Origin: Candidatus Latescibacterota bacterium
GTDB taxonomy: Bacteria > Krumholzibacteriota > Krumholzibacteriia > Krumholzibacteriales > WJIX01
Direction of reading: 5' to 3'
DNA length: 10,448 nucleotides
NCBI GenBank assembly: GCA_030621255.1
Contig: JAUXHZ010000016.1
Span: 1-10,448, forward strand
The position numbers and the translations under genes are program-made. Under the pieces are notes generated by a model. It worked only from the letters and a program-made list of their open reading frames with translations. It did not search any database and was not told where the DNA came from. Of the stretch, positions 7,569 to 10,448 are shown piece after piece; the stretch's first letter is position 1, and the number at the start of each line of letters is the position of its first letter.

Positions 7569-7928
7569 TTAGAAAGAAAATGTTAAAGTCGCGTTTTTCG
7601 CGGCAGCTATAAATGTAGTCGCGCCAACAACCTCTACGCCTTCAGCCAGATCCTCCTCTGTAAAATCATGAACGTCAAATGCCAATTCGCACACTAGAAG
7701 GCGGCCTCCTAGAGCGAGCAGGCTTTCGAACATCACTTCGAGATCGGGTAAAGCCGGGGTCTGTTCATTTATCTTTTCTATGGCCCCTTTCTTCATTGCC
7801 GGTGATCCTCCGGGAGTGAAGAAAATAATTACATCATCCCCGCTCGCGGCGGCGGCTGAACCCAGAATAAATGTTGGATATACATTCTTCGGTTCCGATC
7901 CATTTACTGTAATTGCTACTTGCGTCAC
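7569..7928 (-). CDS. DsrE-family (COG2044-like) sulfur-relay protein
   Basis: A 119-residue soluble protein resembling the DsrE/DsrF-like family, often annotated as predicted peroxiredoxin. Visible features are an alternating N-terminal strand-helix layout (MTQVAITVNG, then GSAAAASGDDVIIFFTPGG at 23-41) and the family's cysteine region GRLLVCELAFDVHDF (75-89), with C80 as the likely persulfide carrier. It is followed by EEDLAEGVEVVGATTF (91-106). In sulfur oxidisers DsrE-type proteins exchange sulfur with TusA, the adjacent gene here, which strongly supports a sulfur-relay pair. Start is the GTG at 7928: a perfect AAGGAGG lies 7 nt before it, and the frame closes with TAA just upstream, so no longer form exists. 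It follows korC by 73 nt. Whether it is catalytic or only a carrier cannot be decided here. Confidence 0.82.
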   Translation of the reverse strand: MTQVAITVNGSEPKNVYPTFILGSAAAASGDDVIIFFTPGGSPAMKKGAIEKINEQTPALPDLEVMFESLLALGGRLLVCELAFDVHDFTEEDLAEGVEVVGATTFIAAAKNATLTFSF

Positions 7929-7935
7929 TCCTTTT

Positions 7936-7942
7936 CCTCCTT
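7936..7942 (-). promoter_or_regulatory. Perfect Shine-Dalgarno fixing the GTG start of the DsrE-like gene
   Basis: The minus strand reads AAGGAGG, 7 nt before the GTG at 7926-7928. It is the strongest ribosome binding site in the window and settles the non-ATG start. Confidence 0.8.
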
Positions 7943-8001
7943 ATTTAAATCACTCAAATATTCCGCTCAGCTCAATAGTGTTACCGGCGGCATCTGATTA
8001 A

Positions 8002-8532
8002 CTATTTCTTCATCTTCTGCCCGAATTCATACCCCTTGTAAAAAGCCTTGAGATTTTTATCAACAAATCTCTCCGGAACAAGCGATGGAATGGCTTTCTC
8101 CATCCCTTCAAGGGAGGCAACCCCTGTTGTAGCGGTCACAAATCCAAGCATAACCACATTCGCAAAAATCCGGTTACCCAACTGTTCGGCAAAACGGGTC
8201 GCGGGAATGGAAATAACCCGTTTTTTCGTTTTTGGCTTAACCAGATCTTCGTCTATAATTAGCAACCCATCATCCTTGACCTCAGGTTCGAATTTATCGC
8301 AAGCCTCCTGGGACATAACCATAAGGAAATCTGTTCCAACAACATATGGATACAATATTTTCTCATCGGAAACAACGAGTTGAGAACTGCAGGCCCCCCC
8401 TCTCGCTTCAGGCCCAAAGGTTTGGCTCATAGTAGCAAATCCTCCATCATATATAGAGGCCGCCTTCCCTACAATGATCCCGGATCTAATTATTCCCTGT
8501 CCGCCGAATCCCGCGAATCTAATTTCAATCAT
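8002..8532 (-). CDS. korC: 2-oxoacid:ferredoxin oxidoreductase gamma subunit
   Basis: A 176-residue gamma subunit of the KorC/VorC type, which helps bind coenzyme A and completes the alpha-beta-gamma enzyme. The family signature RFAGFGGQGI (5-14) is intact, as are SQTFGPEARGGACSSQLVVSD (36-56) and the region around DFLMVMSQEACDKF (68-81). Length matches the family (about 175-190). It starts 36 nt after the korB stop, with only a weak GTGAG-like ribosome binding site. No sign of decay is visible, in contrast to the beta subunit upstream. Substrate (2-oxoglutarate, branched-chain 2-oxoacid or pyruvate) cannot be set from gamma alone; sucC in the operon favours 2-oxoglutarate. Confidence 0.93.
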   Translation of the reverse strand: MIEIRFAGFGGQGIIRSGIIVGKAASIYDGGFATMSQTFGPEARGGACSSQLVVSDEKILYPYVVGTDFLMVMSQEACDKFEPEVKDDGLLIIDEDLVKPKTKKRVISIPATRFAEQLGNRIFANVVMLGFVTATTGVASLEGMEKAIPSLVPERFVDKNLKAFYKGYEFGQKMKK

Positions 8533-8568
8533 TTAATATATCTCACTTTTGACTTTGAAAGATACATA

Positions 8569-9306
8569 TCACTCTACCTCGATCTTAACAAAATTATCCC
8601 CCAGCATTTTGGCATGCTGTTCATTATAGGCTTCAATAAATGAAGGTTTTTCATCATTGAAGAAATTCCCGACTATAATTTTTTTGTCCTTTTCAATTGC
8701 CACATTAAGAGTATCTTCATCATTTCTTAATTCTGAATTTTTATAGTAAAATTCTAGAAGATCGGGAACTGAAGAAATAACATCAATTAAAGACAACCCT
8801 GTTCTCTGCAGAGCATGTGAAATCGAATCAGTCAATTCATTTGTGTGAAGCGCTGTCCATCTGGATACATTAACACAGCCGCACGATCTTGCCATATGTG
8901 GGATATTTAAAGGTTTTTCAAATGATAAATATGGAGAAAAGGAGATAGGTGGAAAATCGCCCGGAGCCGTTTCTCCTCCGACTTCCCGATAGACAAAATC
9001 ATTAACGCAAATTAAAACAATATCGATGTTCCTTCTGCAGGAATGCACAAAGTGATTCCCTCCTAAAGTAGCGATATCGCCAAATAATACAACAGGCAAT
9101 AATTTGGGGTTCGCCAGCTTCATCCCCGTCGCGTATGGAATAGCCCTGCCCCTTGTTGTGTGAAACAGGTCTATACCGAGAAAATCAACAACATCGGGAC
9201 TGTAGGCAATATCAGTAACCAAGCATACTTTTTGCCTTTCGACCCCGGCTTTTTCTATCCCTTTATTAAGGGCTTCGATTATTTTATCCATCTTTATCCC
9301 CGTCAC
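8569..9306 (-). CDS. korB: 2-oxoacid:ferredoxin oxidoreductase beta subunit, divergent (cluster and TPP motifs lost)
   Basis: A 245-residue homolog of the thiamine-diphosphate-binding beta subunit (KorB/VorA type). Homology is clear along the core: YATGMKLANP (58-67), LGGNHFVHSCRRNID (81-95), VICVN-like and SRWTALHTNELT. Yet the key residues are changed. Canonical proteins begin with a CPGCG segment, absent here because a TAA lies directly before the GTG start. The third and fourth cluster cysteines (GC after strand 1, PCP near the C-terminus) are replaced by DIAYSP (32-37) and SSVPD (178-182). HTTHGRA reads HTTRGRA (49-55). GDGDxxxIGG is shortened to GDIATLGG (76-83), and NNxIYGxTGGQ reads NDFVYREVGGE (102-112). 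Start: the GTG overlaps the korA stop by 4 nt; the ATG at 9291 with GGGG 6 nt upstream is equally possible. The frame is open throughout, so this is not a simple pseudogene. Probable consequence: no [4Fe-4S] cluster and altered or absent TPP chemistry. The comparison uses remembered consensus motifs. Confidence 0.85.
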   Translation of the reverse strand: MTGIKMDKIIEALNKGIEKAGVERQKVCLVTDIAYSPDVVDFLGIDLFHTTRGRAIPYATGMKLANPKLLPVVLFGDIATLGGNHFVHSCRRNIDIVLICVNDFVYREVGGETAPGDFPPISFSPYLSFEKPLNIPHMARSCGCVNVSRWTALHTNELTDSISHALQRTGLSLIDVISSVPDLLEFYYKNSELRNDEDTLNVAIEKDKKIIVGNFFNDEKPSFIEAYNEQHAKMLGDNFVKIEVE

Positions 9307-10448
9307 TTACCGTATTTGTCTGCCATACTTCCACCAAAAACCGAACGCTCCAGAGAAGTAGTATATTCCAGAACGCCCTGATATCTCTTCTTTTCCGTGG
9401 CCGCTTTTTTAATCGCGTCATATATATCATCCGGATTGTGAACAGACCCTCCTCCATGGGGAACCAGAATAGTATTTGTTTTCCCATGACTGCATCTGTC
9501 CACTTCAAACGCAATCTGGCCATAATTGATCTCGGCCACAACAAATCCTTTTATTCGCTTGGCCAGTTCGGCTATTTTATCTTCCGGGAAGGGCCATACA
9601 GTTATCAACCGCAGCATACCGACTTTTAATCCTTCCCTTCTTGCCATATCTACCGCCCTGATTGCCACTCTCGAAATTATTCCGTATGAAACGACTACAA
9701 CATCCGCGTCTTCCAGATTTTCTTCTCTGAGTTCAATGATTTCATCTCTATTTTTCCTGATCTTTTCAACCAGGAATCTATTTGTTGATTTTTTATTCGT
9801 CACTGCGGCTCTGTCCAGGTCGGGAAGCGACTTTTTGTCTAATATCGGAAGGCCGTTCTCATCATGGGACAATCCCGTTATATACAGCTTATACCCGTCG
9901 CCGGCTTTTACCATTGGAGGCACGAGTGATTTATCTCTCTTGAACGGTTTGTATTCTTCTTTTTTGCCCTTATAAAACCGCCTCGTTTCTAATTCTATCT
10001 CCGAGGCATCAGGTATCACAACCTTTTCTGTCATGTGTCCCACGCACTCATCGGCCATAAGCATCACCGGCACACGGTAGCGTTCGGCAAGATTGAAGGC
10101 CTTTATTGCAAAATCGAAACCTTCCTGCGGAGAATCGGGAGCCAGGGCAATTACTCCATAATCACCATTTGAACCCCATTTCGACTGCATCATATCCGCC
10201 TGGCCCGCACTGGTTGGAACCCCTGTCGATGGTCCGCCGCGCTGTATGTTAACAATCACGAAGGGCGTTTCAGTGGCCGCCCCTAATCCGATATTCTCCA
10301 TCATGAGAGAATAACCGGGGCCGGACGTAATGGTCATCGACTTTTGTCCCGCCCAGGAAGCACCCAATACAGATGCAATCGCACCCAGTTCATCCTCTAT
10401 CTGAATAAATCGTGCTCCGACCTGGGGAGCTTTTCTGGCAAATGCCTC
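9303..10448 (-). CDS. korA: 2-oxoacid:ferredoxin oxidoreductase alpha subunit, 5' end cut by window edge
   Basis: The alpha subunit of a KorA/VorB-type enzyme, which oxidatively decarboxylates 2-oxoacids to acyl-CoA with reduction of ferredoxin (reversible in reductive carbon fixation). The frame is open to the right edge: 27 further codons precede a TTG at 10367 that could be mistaken for a start, and they read EAFARKAPQVGARFIQIEDE, an essential part of the family. Some N-terminal residues are therefore outside the window. Intact motifs are GASWAGQKSMTITSGPG, ENIGLGAATETP and QRGGPSTGVPT, then the C-terminal domain with MLRLITVWPFPE and the Gly-rich PHGGGSVHNP. Visible length is 381 residues, so perhaps 30-40 are missing. 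It ends in a TGA overlapping the korB start by 4 nt. sucC at the end of the operon favours 2-oxoglutarate as substrate, but 2-isovalerate or another 2-oxoacid cannot be excluded. A ferredoxin-like korD may lie upstream. Confidence 0.93.
   Translation of the reverse strand, partial: EAFARKAPQVGARFIQIEDELGAIASVLGASWAGQKSMTITSGPGYSLMMENIGLGAATETPFVIVNIQRGGPSTGVPTSAGQADMMQSKWGSNGDYGVIALAPDSPQEGFDFAIKAFNLAERYRVPVMLMADECVGHMTEKVVIPDASEIELETRRFYKGKKEEYKPFKRDKSLVPPMVKAGDGYKLYITGLSHDENGLPILDKKSLPDLDRAAVTNKKSTNRFLVEKIRKNRDEIIELREENLEDADVVVVSYGIISRVAIRAVDMARREGLKVGMLRLITVWPFPEDKIAELAKRIKGFVVAEINYGQIAFEVDRCSHGKTNTILVPHGGGSVHNPDDIYDAIKKAATEKKRYQGVLEYTTSLERSVFGGSMADKYGK

Noticed and set aside
7929..8001. 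Possible internal promoter in the 73-nt gap between korC and the dsrE-like gene
   Set aside because: A TTGAGC could serve as a -35 box, but the hexamer 17 nt further (TGATTT) is a poor -10, so the evidence is too weak to list.
8569..9306. Frameshift or sequencing error as the explanation of the odd KorB motifs
   Set aside because: The frame is continuous on both sides of every altered motif, the shortening at GDIATLGG equals exactly two codons, and a TAA directly upstream of the GTG blocks an N-terminal extension. A base-level check would still be useful.
9526..9975. Plus-strand open frame of 149 codons opposite korA
   Set aside because: Low-complexity serine-rich product, lies entirely within a well-supported gene, with no family resemblance; same judgement for the other plus-strand frames such as 1290-1583 and 8048-8383.
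9303..10367. TTG at 10367 as the start of korA
   Set aside because: The frame stays open to the window edge and encodes conserved alpha-subunit residues (ARFIQIEDE), so the gene simply runs out of the window.

Overview
The window is one co-directional run of 12 protein genes, all on the minus strand and read from the right edge to the left edge. Spacing is tight: overlaps of 4 to 11 nt and gaps of at most about 75 nt, several with strong Shine-Dalgarno sequences. I see no RNA gene, CRISPR array, insertion sequence or phage sequence, and no gene-free stretch over 300 bases. The first gene (korA-like) is cut by the right edge and the last (sucC) by the left edge, so the operon probably continues on both sides. 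The content points to an anaerobic bacterium of moderate GC: 2-oxoacid:ferredoxin oxidoreductase, many [4Fe-4S] proteins, HdrA/MvhD flavin-based electron-transfer subunits, and a SucC of bacterial type. I cannot name the phylum from this sequence; sulfate-reducing or syntrophic Desulfobacterota and several uncultured anaerobic phyla would all fit.

Layout in transcription order. (1) 10448-8002: alpha, beta and gamma subunits of a 2-oxoglutarate-type ferredoxin oxidoreductase. Alpha and gamma look normal, but the beta subunit has lost the residues expected to bind the iron-sulfur cluster and much of the thiamine diphosphate motif. (2) 7928-7295: two small sulfur-relay proteins, one DsrE-like and one TusA-like. 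(3) 7256-1025: an electron-transfer module ordered mvhD - hdrA (short, QmoA-like) - hdrA (long) - two tandem FrhB/FdhB-HdrC-like iron-sulfur proteins - a second mvhD. No HdrB-type CCG-domain subunit is present. (4) 997-1: the succinyl-CoA synthetase beta subunit.

How the genes may work together (inference): a 2-oxoacid oxidoreductase, a succinyl-CoA synthetase and an Hdr-like flavoprotein complex in one transcription unit suggest 2-oxoacid oxidation or reductive carboxylation coupled to ferredoxin. Substrate-level phosphorylation would occur at succinyl-CoA, and electrons would be distributed between ferredoxin and another carrier by the HdrA/MvhD/FdhB-like proteins. TusA and DsrE in the middle recall the sulfur-oxidising sHdr loci, where these carriers deliver persulfide sulfur to an Hdr-like complex. 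Here they sit instead beside an anaerobic OFOR and an MvhD-containing module. The degenerate KorB means the real reaction of the Kor part cannot be assumed. The combination is the most noteworthy aspect of the window.
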